Shown here: positions 45,222 to 56,787 of the stretch, in pieces
Numbering within the stretch: position 1 is the stretch's first letter
How the letters are laid out: each line of letters begins with the position of its first letter
Assembly (NCBI RefSeq): GCF_040802235.1
Contig: NC_133172.1
Location: 32,259,738 to 32,323,737, forward strand
DNA: 64,000 bases
Source: Manis javanica
Lineage: Eukaryota > Chordata > Mammalia > Pholidota > Manidae
Direction: 5' to 3'
Program-made: the position numbers and the translations under genes
Notes under the pieces: generated by a model
What the model saw: only the letters and a program-made list of their open reading frames with translations
Database searches by the model: none
Told to the model about the DNA's origin: nothing

Positions 45222-45815
45222 GTGCATGTCAAAGTGTGGCTTGAGAATGCCTGAAGGTCCCCGAGACCCTTTTAGGAGCGCTGCAGGATCAGAACTATTT
45301 TCATAGTAATACTGAGATGTTATTGCCCTTTTTGCTGTGTGGACATTTGCACGGATGGGAAGGGTAATGGTGGGTAACCTGCTAGTGTGGGAGCACGAAT
45401 CCTGCTGGGTTGCACTACAGTGAGATAACAGAGACATGGTATCACTTAAGAATGCCCTTGAAGCAGGAAATTTATTAACTGGTTAATTTCTTGACCCTTG
45501 AGTACAGCTGTTTTAATATTCTGTGTGGCCAAATGCACAAAGTATTTCTGCTGCGTATGGAAATACAAGAGCTGTTTTAAGGAAAAGTACTTGTGCAATT
45601 GTCTGAGATTTGGGCTGACCTAGCTGAATGCCATTTTTACTTGAAAAAAAAAAGACTAACAGAAATTATGGCTATTCAGACTTCAGTATTGGCAGACATT
45701 TTCCTGAAAATGAATGAAATGTGCCTGCCACTTCAAGGAAAATAATGGAGAGTGCTTGTTGCCAATGATAAGATTCAAGCTTTCAAGATAATGGTGTTAA
45801 ATGCCAGGAACAGAA
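45222..45815 (+). mobile_element. hAT-Charlie element with transposase remnant
   Basis: Left end is Charlie-like (aggtccccgagacccttttag, then actattttcatagtaatact). From about 45485 it follows the C-terminal part of a hAT/ZBED-type transposase coding sequence: ttgacccttgagtacagctg, tttaatattctgtgtggcca, cagacttcagtattggcaga, gttgccaatgataagattca. Stops, frameshifts and an internal deletion make it a pseudogene. An A10 run lies at about 45643. Confidence 0.75.
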
Positions 45816-45984
45816 TGAGTTGTCTGATAAATGCTATCCTTCCCTTCCCCCTCCCACTCCCATTTCTCTTCTTCCCTCTCTTCTTGGTGGAGATTAGCTC
45901 CTCAGCACTGGCTGCAAAGTCTCTGAGAATGATGTGGGAGCAGCAGAAGGAGGTGTCAGGGCACAGCTTATGTTGCTGTTAAGA

Positions 45985-46330
45985 ACAGTTCACCCAAAAA
46001 CAGCAACTTCAACAAGACAGAAGGTTATTTCTAGGAGGTAGTCTAGGAGTGGAGGAGAATTTCACTTATCAAGTGGTTCAGGGGCCCAGGGGACATTTAC
46101 TGCATTCTCTGCCAGGCCCCATGTTTGAAGCCGGATCTCTGCAGCATGTCTCGGCTTGAACTCGCAAAAAGTGGGAAGGATGATGTGAAGGGCAACCACA
46201 TTCTTCTGCTCATCCCATTCATACATGGTCATACTTAGCTGCAAGGGAGGCTGGAAAGGGGAGTCCCTACAGCTGTGTGTCCATTCTGTTACTAAAATGA
46301 ATCAGGAGAAAGATAATAGGGCACAGATAA
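45985..46330 (+). repeat. Family X repeat, copy 3
   Basis: aacaagacagaaggttattt start, and the ttagctgcaagggaggctgg end block. Confidence 0.5.
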
Positions 46331-46539
46331 CTGTTTCTGTTACAATAGGAGTGGTGTAGGGTCAGGAGAGAAAAATGTGGGAGTAGAAAAATGTGGCATC
46401 AATAGGTTTTCAGCTTCACAGAGATTCTTAGGGGAAAGCTCAGAGAGGACTATGTTGACTCAGCATTACTGGCTACCTCTTCTCACCTCATCAGTCTGTA
46501 CTCATACCCTCACATTTCTCCAACATCTGAACCTGTTAG

Positions 46540-46650
46540 ATCTAGAGGGACCTTCGAGATGCTTCCTCATTCTATAAAAGGGGCTGAACCTCAGAGAGGG
46601 AGGACCTTTACCCAGTGACACACAGCAATCTGGGAGGCAGCAGAACAAGC
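46540..46650 (-). repeat. MIR-like SINE
   Basis: gatctagagggaccttcgag, gctgaacctcagagagggag, cagtgacacacagcaatctg. Confidence 0.6.
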
Positions 46651-46934
46651 TCTCCTTCCCCAGCCATGGCCTTCCTACAGGGCCGCACAACTCTCTGTCA
46701 AGGCGCATAGGGCCTGCTTCCTCCTGGACTCACCAGGGGACTCTCTACCTGAGCTGGTCACCCAGTTCCTTATCCTGTGTGACTTGAAGAGCACTGACAT
46801 ATTTTAAATAGGAAAGGAATGAAGCAAACTTGCAGCACATCACCAGAAACAAAAAGAATAAGCAGAGAGATGTAGTCTAAGGAAGATCATCCAGGGAGGG
46901 GTTTTCCATCCTTTTTCATTCCTATATCACTCAA

Positions 46935-47280
46935 GATCCGTCCAATACAGGGGCAAAAATCTCACTCAAACCTGCTTACATAAGTAAGGTGGATTTGTTG
47001 GCTCATATACTCACCCACTCCGTATTTTTAGGATAGGTCACTTTCAATATCCCACAACTGGTACCAGTTTCTATATCCCTTGAGGTGTCTTGTTGACAAG
47101 CAGCAGCAGTGGGCTCTGACTAACCCAGGCATTTTGGGCTTGTATTGGAATAATCGTGGGTAGCTCAGAGGACTGAAGAAAGGGCTGAACAATGGGATCT
47201 GGAAGTTACATTTCAGAGCATATAGCAATAAGGGGTCTGTCACCTGATGTTTCTGTTGCAGCTACCTTCCACTCCTGAGT
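46935..47280 (-). repeat. LTR-like family Y, copy 4
   Basis: tcactcaaacctgcttacat, ggtggatttgttggctcata. Same start block as the copies near 21.3-23 kb. Confidence 0.5.
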
Positions 47281-48479
47281 TCAGGGGCCAGGTCTGGGGA
47301 AAGAAGTTTTGATTGCATGCCCATCCCTATATGATACTAGAAAAAAACGGGGTGAAAGAGGGGAGACATGCCTGACAGATAGAAACAATATTAACACACC
47401 TTCAATGTCTCCCTGGATGCACACTGCCATTATCCATGTTTGTTTAATGGATTGATAATGGCTTTTATTCTCAAGTTTTAACTTAAGGAGATTGGTATAG
47501 ATCTTATTGATGGTATCTTTCTAACAGAAGGCAGTACATACAGTAGTTAGAAAATCCTGGCTCAGTACTTATTAACTATATAATCTTGGGCATGGCTACT
47601 TTCATCATTGTAATCTCCTTCCTTTTCTACTCTCTTATGTTGGGTTTTCAGAAGCATAATCCAAGACAAGGAAATGCAGGTAGTGGTAAAGGAGGACCAG
47701 GAAGGGAAGGTATCAGTTGGCACAGATACCAAGCAAGGATATGATATCAAGCAAGGATGTGCTATCAAGAAAAGCAAGGATATAACTTCAAGCAAAGTCC
47801 TGCAAAGGGTAATTTGGGCTTGCTCCCACAGGGATGCTTGGAAGACATATGAGTTATGCCTCACAGTTGCATGAGCAGGGAACCAGGGAACTAGGGTAGT
47901 GATTCTCTGACACTCCTGGGCATTGGCTGGGGTCTCATTGCCTGAAAGCATCCTACCAATAATGAGATGCAGGTGCTGGCCATTGGGAGTCAAAGCATGC
48001 CTGGGGTCAAGGGGTCCAAGGAGACATGGGTGGATCTCCTGTCTTGGGCAGCAATCTTGCATTCACACAGAGACTTGCAGCTGGAAATGGTTTTAATGAA
48101 GGGGTCAGGGCTAGAGAAGGCATTGGGGTGAGGCCAGCAGCCTCCCTCCTCTGGGTCAGAGCTCACCCACTCTGGCTCCAGGACTCTCCTCTTGGAGCTG
48201 CCAATTTGCAAAGCATTTCCAAATAGGAGAATGATGTGCTTGGCCCAAAAGCTGGGAGTGTTTGTTTGAAATCCCAGCCTGAGGAATTAGGGACTCCAAC
48301 CCAGAGACCTTTTGCACCATGGCATTTCACCAGCAGGCCCTGGGCTGGGCCAGGCTGCATATATGTACTAGCCCAAGCTCAACTGACATTCCCTCTGCTC
48401 ACATTTTGAGGATTTAGAGGCAGTCTGGGATTGTACAGCTGGTAAAAAGCCCTCTTCTCATGTATTCTCCAAGCACTTC
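47281..48479. other. Mostly unassigned, with a short tandem repeat
   Basis: 47726-47800 holds imperfect copies of an 18-bp unit ((a)tcaagcaaggatatgat-like), the last with a 6-bp expansion. A MIR scrap (ctgatcttgggc-like text) lies at 47545-47625. No gene. Confidence 0.4.
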
Positions 48480-48690
48480 CTAAGCACCTATAAAGCACTA
48501 GGGAGGACCTCATACCTCACAAGTTCCCAGAGGACTCCAGGTCCTGCTCAGCATCAGAAAGGACAGGCAGATCAGAGTGTTGGAGTGCTGAGGAAAGAGA
48601 TGTCACTTCCCACCTGGAGATTAGAGATGGCCTCAGGGAAGGGGTGGCTTTCTTGCTAGCCTTGAAAGGATCTGAACTTACGGAATTGGG
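48480..48690 (-). repeat. L2 LINE fragment
   Basis: cctggagattagagatggcc, gaaggggtggctttcttgct, agccttgaaaggatctgaac: reversed L2 middle part. Confidence 0.55.
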
Positions 48691-49044
48691 AAAGGGCAAC
48701 CAAAGAGCCTTATTTAGCCTATGGCCTAGAAGAATATATTTTTATATTTATCTGAGAAACATTCATATGGCATTTACTATGTGGTAGGATGAGTTCAAGA
48801 GTTTTACCAGTGGGAACTCATTTCGTATTTGTAGGGACTGTGAAGATTCAAGGGATGTTTGTGGGATTTTGGCTGCCTAGAATCTGATCCCTTCCTCTTT
48901 CTCCACTGGGAGCTAGGGTGATGCTATCACATCAAGGGTGGTATTTGCACAGTCGGATGCCCTGATTCTCAGCCTTTGAGGGAAAAATCTGTATTTTGAA
49001 AATGTTGCGGTGGTAATTCTGATGTGTACTCCCATGCGATAAGG

Positions 49045-49190
49045 ACTACTACTGTTATGGACAATAAGAAGCCATTGAAGGTTTCTGAGCAGAATGACAC
49101 TTCAAAAATAGCCTTGGGAAATAGATGGATGTGGAGGCTGGCAGATCAGTTAATTAGCAAATGGCTGAAACTGAACCAGAAGAGATAATG
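49045..49190 (-). repeat. L2 LINE fragment
   Basis: aagaagccattgaaggtttc, tgagcagaatgacacttcaa. Confidence 0.65.
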
Positions 49191-49211
49191 AAGGCTTGAG
49201 TCCGACGTTCA

Positions 49212-49735
49212 GATATCTATTCCTGTGTAAGAGAACACCATGAAGCTCAGTGGCTTAAAACACCCACAATCTTATTGTCTCTTGCAATTTGGGGGATTGA
49301 CTGAGCTGAAATGGTGGGGCAGGGTAGTGCTTCTGCTCTGTGTGCTGGGACTGCAGTCTTCTGGGGACTCTCATATCAGACATCCAAGAAGGCACACTCC
49401 CATGGCTGTCTGCTGGAAGCTCAGTGGGGGCTGCCGACTGGCACACATACATGACCTCTCCATGTGGCTTGGGCTTCCAGTATTGCAGCTGGGTTCTGAG
49501 AGGGAATGTTCCAGATGTGAGCACTCCAAGTGGGACAAAAACAAAAGCTGTCTATCCTCTGAGAGACCAGGTCTGGCCCTTGTGCAACCTGCCTTTCACT
49601 ATACTCTGTGGGTTCAGCAGTTACAGGGGTGGCCCAGACTCAGGGGGGAAAACACACTTCTGCTTCATAGGAAGAGTGACATATAATGTGTGGCCATCTC
49701 CAACCAATCAGGAGGTTGGCAGGGAGGGGATGCAG
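49212..49735 (-). mobile_element. Older MLT1-type LTR, reverse
   Basis: Start ctattcctgtgtaagagaac, gctcagtggcttaaaacacc and cagtctt..ggggactctca internal text resemble reversed older MLT1 subfamilies. About 520 bp. The frames across it (49240-49686) are not coding. Confidence 0.65.
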
Positions 49736-50714
49736 ATCTAAGAGAGATTTAGGAAGAATGGACTTCTAGAACGTGGCACCATAGTGGCCATGGAAGGAAG
49801 AATTGAGATGCCCTGAAAGCCTGGCCCTGAGGGTTTGTCAGGGTGACCAAGCCCTAGAGTTACCATGGGATTCTAAAGTGGAATGGCCCACCTGTCATAT
49901 ATTAAATGTGTTCTCTGTGGGGAGAAGGTGATTGGCCCCTTTACCCAGGATACCAAAATCACTCCAGCAGGCATGAGTTAGATTAGCTGGGTTTCTTACA
50001 GAGCATGAAATGAAGAGGACACAGGACAGGTAGGTTTGGATAGCATGGAGGTGGAAAAGGAAAAATACTGGATGCCCCCGGGAGGAGAGGGTTGTGGAAG
50101 CCAAGGAGGACGTAGTATGAGCAGATCAATGTGGTGGACAGAAATTGGTCTCTGATCACTCTGAAGAGTATGTTCTTGCATGTATTATCAGAGACTGAAT
50201 TATTCCCCCTCAAGGCCTCTTCCCAGTGCTGTCAGTTGATCCAGCTGGTCAGTCTTGATGGCAACAGCCCCCTCATGGTTTCCCTCTATCCTCGGAAGCC
50301 CAGGGCCATCTGGAGAAGGAAGTCTTACAGTTCCACTCAACTGGAGAGAATCCAAAAAACATCTTCCTGTACAGAGAGGAGGCCTTGGAGGGCTGTCCTG
50401 GGTCAGAGTATGATACATTTTTTTCTTCCCCTCTATCTACCTCCCCAAGCCAGCTTTCCTTCAGATGTGAGGCTTCAATCTCTTATTCTTGTGTCTCTCC
50501 TGTCTTGCCTTTCCCTTTCCCAAGGGCCAATCTCAAGGCATGAGGTTCATTGATTTGAAGACATCTCCAAAGACCAGGCTTGGTTATGGACATGGCAGGA
50601 CTGGCCTAGGCAGGGAGCCCAATTTAGTCAGGGAAATGTTAGTGTCTGTGTATGGTCAATCTTCTCCTCCTTCTAATGCTAGGCTCACAGGGATTAAATG
50701 GAAGAAAAACTATG
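49736..50714. other. Unassigned
   Basis: A 140-codon plus frame (50131-50553) without domain. No recognised repeat. Confidence 0.35.
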
Positions 50715-50840
50715 GAGGCAGACTCTTCCAGACCACCCAGAGCCACTACTTATAGATTGTGTGACCTTGGGCAAGCTGTTTCACAGATTTGAGACTCACT
50801 TTTCCCATCCGTCAAGTGGGGCTAATACTTCTCTGATGGC
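50715..50840 (+). repeat. MIR SINE
   Basis: gattgtgtgaccttgggcaa, cttttcccatccgtcaagtg. Confidence 0.82.
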
Positions 50841-50959
50841 TCCTAGATTCTGTGTACTGGAGGATGGAGTTATAAAGACATTCTTTCTTCCTCAGGTGAC
50901 AATGACCCCCCTTTCTCCTTTTCCTTTGGGGAATTTGTGCCTTCCTATCCAATACCGTG

Positions 50960-51280
50960 GCTGGGATGGGGCTGCCATTCAGCTCCATCTGGCCAGGGGT
51001 GGCCAACTGACTCAAGCTGGACCAAATTCCTGCAGTGATTGGTTCAGCAATGTGCACATGACCCAAGCTAGACCAATCAAGGTCCTTTCCCAGGATTTTT
51101 CTCAGCAGAGCTGGGGAAGAATAATTCTCTTTTTCCTCTCAGCACAAAGTTATCAGGTTATAAGTCTGAAGCTACCTGTGATCTGTCCTCCCAGTATCTG
51201 GGTTATGTGAGCCAGTAAAGTTCCTTTTCACTTGGGCTAGTTTCAACTGGATTCTGTCACTGTCACTTACAAGCAAAAAG
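50960..51280 (+). repeat. LTR-like family Y, copy 5 (forward)
   Basis: atgacccaagctagaccaat, tgagccagtaaagttccttt, tcaactggattctgtcactg. This forward copy shows the family's right end with an 'agccagtaaag' polyadenylation-like area. Confidence 0.6.
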
Positions 51281-51314
51281 TCCTAAAGGAGACATTGCTT
51301 TTTGGTGCTTTCAT

Positions 51315-51400
51315 CAACATACTAATGAAAGTCCCTTTTATTGCATGTGTTCTATTTGTCAGGCTCTGTGTCAAGCGCTTCCACACATTAGCTCATGTTT
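51315..51400 (-). repeat. MIR SINE fragment
   Basis: caggctctgtgtcaagcgct, cacattagctcatg. Confidence 0.55.
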
Positions 51401-51764
51401 CCCCTTGGTCTTGGTTATTTGTATGCACAGTGACACTCCCCACTGCACCTAATCTCCCTGACACTGGTTTTGGGTTTGTGTCACCACTGGAAAGAGCACC
51501 CAGCTTGGTTCTGCCCTGGGTGTGGGTCAGTCTGATGACAGCCCCTCAGTGTGTCACCTTGGACTTAGTATTCCATTGAGGTGAGCAGGGTGGTCAGTGC
51601 CAACAGCCTGTCACCACATGGCTTCCACATGGAGTTGGTCCTCTGGCCAGAGTTTGGCTGGGGACTGATCTTCAGGGTATGGATGCCTAGAAGTGGGAAG
51701 GACCCCACTCCTGCTCCTCCTTTTCTATTAGTATGTTGACAGCTGACTTAAGATGCCTTCTAGG

Positions 51765-51960
51765 GGTGATGAGGAACTGTCTGTGTCTGCTAAGCTGCTT
51801 GGGCTGGAAGTAAGACCTCCCCAGGGCTCCAGCTGGGGGTTAAATTGGGGGCTGGATGGCTGGCTTGGGGAGGAAGAAGTGACATTTATGCTGAGACTGG
51901 AGGATGAGCAGGAGCTGGGGTGCAGAGAGCGGTGAGCAGAACAGCAGAGGACAAAGACCC
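51765..51960 (-). repeat. L2 LINE fragment
   Basis: gaagaagtgacatttatgct, gagactggaggatgagcagg. Confidence 0.65.
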
Positions 51961-52860
51961 AGGGGTTCACTGGGCATCTATGTATCTGGCCAGATGGTGG
52001 AGCTCAAGGAGGCCTGGGTGCGAGATGAGGGGAGAATGGACATCCCAACAATGGCTTCCGCATGCCAGCACATGCTGCTCAATTTTAAGAACAGAAAAAC
52101 TGGCATTTTTACTGGCATGAAAACTGGAGTTATTTTCATCTGGAGTTGGAGAAATCTAGAATATTGCATGTGGATTAAAACATTGACTTGAATGGAGGGG
52201 GCACTGGTTGTCCAAGGGACTGCAGCTCTTCTCTGTTTAAACCCTTTCAAGATACCTTATTGCTGTTTAGTTCCTATTTCCAGATTTTTAGTAAGGTTGA
52301 GTTGTTCCTCGAAGGTTTGCTAGTCCTCTTATATCCCCCTGAGCCATTTGAGCCTCTGATAGCATCCTTTTACAAAGAGTAAGGTTAAGATCTAGGGGAG
52401 AAGCATGGAGCAGAGGGGGCAGGGGCTCTTAGGCTCAATTTTCAGTTCTTCCCTCCTCTCCTCTTTTCTTTCTGAGGCCACCTCCAATCTCTCAGGGTCT
52501 GCCCTGACAAGCTTGGATAACATGTTGTGAGCAGACCCTCCTCCCCAATGCCCTCCCTGGAGAGATTCAAGGCAGTGGATGGAGGAGTCTGGGTTCTTGT
52601 CTTTGGACCCTGCCCTGCTTAGGGGAACAGCATCCAATGATGGAGGGGAACAGGCAGTGTGGACCCATCTCACTTCACATGGTGAGGGAGCTCCACCCCT
52701 GTGCTCTTAGGTGGCTAACAGCATAGCCCAGTGAGTTCATGGAAGGAGCTGGCCCAATGCCTGATGAATGCTGGAGCCATGGAAGGCTGTAGGCAGGAGT
52801 GGGGCAAGGCCCCTCCCGAGCATGGCTCAAGTGGTGGGAGTTCATAGAGATGATGATAGT
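51961..52860. other. Unassigned
   Basis: 52080-52200 is an AT-rich unique stretch with three 'actgg(c/a)' units. Weak L2-like text at about 52730-52800. Confidence 0.35.
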
Positions 52861-52864
52861 GACA

Positions 52865-53000
52865 TGGCAATATTAATGCTGGCTACTGACTGCTGAGAGC
52901 CCACCGTGAGCTGGACACTGTATACTGTTTTACAGGTCGGGGAAGTGATGGTAGGTAGCTGGCCAGAGTCACCCAGCTAGCAGGTGAGGAATGCAGGGCG
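52865..53000 (-). repeat. MIR SINE
   Basis: ctgagagcccaccgtgagct, then cagagtcacccagctagcag. Confidence 0.65.
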
Positions 53001-53283
53001 ACTTCATTTAGTCTAGAATCCCTCTCCAATTGCTTCAGGTATGTTAGATTCATTTCCTAGCTACTATCCCCATTTACAGATGAGAAAACAGGGCAAATAT
53101 TGGAGCCAGGAAGCAATAACCTTCTGGATAACCTTCATTTCTCCCAGGTACCTGTGGAAGGTAGAAGGTCTGGGCAAAGGAGGAACTTGTTTCTTCACTG
53201 GAAGCAAGATTTGTGCTGGGAAGAAGGACCTCAGGGGAGGCCTGAGTCCCACCATTCCTGGGCTGGTCCCCAGGGCTGTATAT

Positions 53284-53810
53284 ATACAGGCATCACATCC
53301 TATTTTATTGAACTTTTGCTTTTATCGTGCTTTGCATGATTTTTTACTAATTGAACGTTTGTGGCCATGCTGCGTTGAACAAGTTTATTGGTGCCATTTT
53401 TCCAATGACATTTGCTCACTGCATGTCTCTGTGTCATGTTTTGGTGATTCTTACAATATTTCAAATTTTTCCTTGTTATTATATTTGTTAATGGTGATCT
53501 GTGAGCAGTGATTATGATTCGCTGAAAGCTCAGGTGACAGTCAACATTTTTTAACAACAAAGTAGTTTTTAACTAAGGTGTATACTTTGCTTTTTTAGGC
53601 GTAATTCTATTGCACACTTAATAGACATGGTGCATTTGGCCTGCACCATGACTTAAAATATTTAAATATTTAAATATACAGTGCAGTGTAAACATAGTTT
53701 TTATCTGTATTGGGAAACCAAAAATTTCATTTGACTCGCTTTATTTTGATACTTGCCTTTTTGTGGTGGTCTGAAGCTGAACCTGTAATATCTCTGAGGT
53801 ATGCTGGTAT
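53284..53810 (+). mobile_element. Tigger1-type element, internally deleted
   Basis: Left part follows Tigger1 (tgtggccatgctgcgttgaa, gtctctgtgtcatgttttgg). It then jumps to the 3' end (gattcgctgaaagctcaggt, tgcacacttaatagacatgg, catttgactcgctttatttt, atctctgaggtatgctggta). The transposase is deleted. A foreign insert of about 45 bp with a 9-bp hairpin lies at about 53626-53672. Confidence 0.85.
53626..53672. repeat. Hairpin-bearing insert within Tigger1
   Basis: CATGGTGCA and TGCACCATG pair as a 9-bp stem with a 7-nt loop. The block from about 53633 to 53667 recurs at 54521-54555 with about two mismatches. Confidence 0.8.
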
Positions 53811-54009
53811 CTTAACCAACACTTAATTCGTTGTAATTTGTCTGTTTCATCACAGGGGTGGCATAGATTACTCCACCCTCCAAGAGTTATGTGGCATAAA
53901 CCTGAGTGACCCATCTTGCAGCCTATGAGACAGTGTATAGCAGTGGCCGCTTGCAGGGCTTGGATGGTAGGCAGTAGCGAATTTAACCTTGCAACTTTCT
54001 TGAGAGCTC

Positions 54010-54160
54010 CATTATTCTCTGTGAGCCCATTACCTCAGCTATAAAGTGGAGATAGTAATCATAATCCCTTCTCCCCAGGGGTTGTGAGGATTATGTGAGG
54101 AAAAAAGCGCATGTGGCCCTTAACACAGAGCCTAACAATAGTGGACCCTCAGTACCATTT
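54010..54160 (+). repeat. MIR SINE
   Basis: cattacctcagctataaagt, ggttgtgaggattatgtgag, acacagagcctaacaatagt. Confidence 0.75.
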
Positions 54161-54189
54161 AGCTTCTCACACTTCTGTCCCCCGGGACT

Positions 54190-54300
54190 TGAGTGCAGGC
54201 AGGCACCTTATCTGATTCATTCCTGCATCCCCTGTGCCCAGTGCAGTCCTGGCACATTGGAGGGACTTGGTACTCATTTGCCAAGGGACTAGGGGAATGA
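54190..54300 (+). repeat. L2 3' end
   Basis: cattcctgcatcccctgtgc, cagtgcagtcctggcacatt. Confidence 0.65.
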
Positions 54301-54514
54301 TGCTGGGGGCATTTGAGGGTATTTGGGAGGCACTGGGGCAGCAGGCACCAGTCTGGTGCCACCACCACTCTTTTTCCCCTTTGGAGAGAGCCTGGGGGCC
54401 TGGTCTGAATTATTGCCCTCTCACCTTTCCTGTCTCCATTGTACATTCTCTCTGGATGAGTTTACAAGCGGAGGGTGAAACTGGTAACCATGTGCTGGCT
54501 TCCTTCAAGTACCC

Positions 54515-54665
54515 ATGCTTCATCTGGCCTGCACCATGACTTAAAATATTTAAAATTAGTTGCCAATATCTTAAAATCTGGAGATTTCATGCAGAAACCT
54601 GAATTTCTAGCTATTTTTGAAAAATTAAGAGATCTAGCAGCTCTGGGCTCTTGGGTGGTAGTGGG
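54515..54665 (+). repeat. Unnamed repeat family, copy 2
   Basis: cttaaaatatttaaaattag, ttgccaatatcttaaaatct, ttttgaaaaattaagagatc. Aligns with the reverse complement of 14440-14578. Confidence 0.5.
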
Positions 54666-54829
54666 CATTGAGCTGCAGCTGTCCCTTCAGGCTGGGCATA
54701 TGCCACCAGGCCTCCCTGGTCCAGGCTCCTCCCTGTGTTGCCTGCCCATTCCCTGGTGAACCTGCAGCTCCTGGCTCTATGGAGCTCCTGGGCAGCCCCT
54801 GTGACCTCTCAGGTCTCCGTTTGGCAAGC

Positions 54830-55080
54830 CACGGCTGTGGCAGGGCCTTTGTCAGTATAATGAGTGAGTATAATGAGAATCTGTGCAACACTCTCGAAAG
54901 GTGCTGCCCAGCTTGCCAATCAATGTGTGGCCAAGCCTCCACTGGAGCCTTCCTGCCTCCATCCTCCCAGCGAGGCTGCTGCCTTGTTTTGGGCTGCAAA
55001 CATACACACGTTATTAGAACCCAGATCAAAGGCGGCATCCCACTGCCTGCCTCTCAATGGTGCCTTTGTGCACACGGATG
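54830..55080. promoter_or_regulatory. Candidate Wnt-responsive segment 8 kb upstream of NKD1
   Basis: Optimal TCF/LEF site AGATCAAAGG at 55023-55032, followed directly by CGGC, resembling a GC-rich helper element next to an HMG site. CCTTTGT (SOX/TCF-like) lies at 54846-54852 and 55063-55069. Repeat-free. Motif evidence only. Confidence 0.38.
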
Positions 55081-55784
55081 CCTGCTGGAGAGTTAGAACC
55101 CAGGGAGGGAGGGAGGGGCTGGGGAAGGAGGCTCAATACAAAGGTACTTGTCACCCAAAGATGTCCACAGATGATGATGGTAAAAGAGGTGCCAGGTGGA
55201 GGATGCATCCCAGCTCGCTGTTGGAAGATGCAAATGGGGAATTTTCAGTTCAATGGTGAAGAAAACTGGTTTCAGAGGGAAGGGACAATTGTGGCTGGGT
55301 TTCATAAGCAGTAGCCCCCTTTACCTCCTTGCCCTGGCTCAGGGAGGGTGTGATATGGGTAAAATCTGCTTGGAGCAATAGGGTGGCAGTACCCTTCTGT
55401 TGGGCACAGAGTCAGCAGAAACAAAAATGATGTGGGAGGGGGCTTGGAGAAGGCCAGATAATTCCCTGAGGACGGTGTTACCTCTGGTCAGATGGACCCA
55501 TTTGCTCAGTCCTTCCTGCCTACAGCAAACATTTCTAGAGCCCCAACTGTGTGTCAGACACAGAATGGTGTGAAGCAGGTTCTGACATGGCTAACTCAGG
55601 GTGAGGACAGGAGCAGGGCGGGGTGCTCTGCCCTAACCGCCTCATCACAGAGAGCTGGCAATGGCTGGTCCTGTGCTGGATGCCCTGAGAGGTTCACACA
55701 CATTGTCTCATTTATCTCTAGGGCTAGTTCGAACAAAGGAGTGCTTTGAGAGTTCAGACGCTGAGCCAGGAATCCTGCTTGCTG
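55081..55784. other. Unassigned
   Basis: No recognised element. Confidence 0.4.
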
Positions 55785-55900
55785 TGGGGGGAGGCATGCG
55801 GGTGTGGGGTAGGGGGTTGGTGAGCAGGTATGAAAAGGATTTCCTGAGAAGGGGGTTCTCTAGGAGGGAACGGTGAGGACTGAATGGAGGTCAGGAGGTT
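55785..55900 (-). repeat. L2 LINE fragment
   Basis: ggatttcctgagaagggggt, gaggactgaatggaggtcag-like reversed L2 text. Confidence 0.45.
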
Positions 55901-55934
55901 ACAGTGGTGCTGAGATTCTGAGGACCTGCTGACC

Positions 55935-56466
55935 CCTAAGCATGGCAGGGCCCCACCCAGGGCTCTATCCTTGGCCCTCTGCTGTTATCCAGCTACATTC
56001 AGTCCCTGTGGATCTCCTCTGTTGTCAGGCTTTAAATTCCATCTATAGGCTTATGACACTCAGGTATGTCTCGCCAGCCCCCAGCTTGCTTCTGAACTCT
56101 AGGCTCATAGATCTGACGGCCTACTTGATCTCACTGCTTGTATATGCAGCAGGCCTCTCAAAATAGCGTCTTCAAACAGAGCCTCTGAGCTTCCCTGCTC
56201 TGCAGACAGTCCACCCACAAGCTTCCTCATCTCAGTGAATAGCAGCTCCCTCTTTCTAGTAGCTCAGGCCAAAGCCTTTGGCATCTCCTTCCCTCCTCTT
56301 TCTCCTGCACCCCACATCCAGTACATTAAATAACTTACCAGTATATTCAGCATCTGCTTATTACCTGATCCACTGCTATTGCCCTGGTCTAAGCCACCAT
56401 CATGTCCTGCCAGTGTTGCTGCAATCACTTCTTTGTCAGTCTCCTTGCTTCTTACTGGTATCTTGC
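55935..56466 (+). mobile_element. L2 LINE (part 1, before LTR insertion)
   Basis: Follows the ORF2 end of L2: agggctctatccttggccct, tctataggcttatgacactc, cctcatctcagtgaatagca, gctcaggccaaagcctttgg, cccacatccagtacattaaa. Coding frames are lost. Confidence 0.85.
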
Positions 56467-56787
56467 TGTCTTGCCTGAGGATTTTAGCCCTGGGCAAGTT
56501 CACCATGGATTCTGTGAGACTGAGAAATGACAACGGAACATTTTGGGACAAAAGGGGTTATACACAGCTTTATTCTCAGGTCACTATAATCACATCTGCA
56601 TCCAGCAGTCTGCAGGTCCATAATCCACCTCTGTCTCTGACTCTGCCCAGGACAGTGAGTGGAGTTCTTTATATTGTGACTCAGTCACTAATAGCTCATT
56701 GCCTACAGGTGTGGAAGCATTAGCCTGGCAGTAGGCCAATTACATCATCAAGTACTTCAGGGTCAAGTGAGGATCCTGGCCATAACA
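56467..56787 (-). mobile_element. Solo ERV LTR splitting an L2, reverse
   Basis: Boundaries read TGTCTTGCC ... CCATAACA on the + strand, i.e. TG...CA termini. On the minus strand a TATAAAG box (within cacaatataaagaactcc) and an AATAAA signal (within gacctgagaataaagctg) lie in the right order for an LTR. No internal retroviral sequence is nearby, so it is a solo LTR. No clear target duplication. The family is unknown to me and may be lineage-specific. Confidence 0.7.

Noticed and set aside
49240..49741. 148- and 133-codon frames
   Set aside because: They lie in a reversed MLT1-type LTR.
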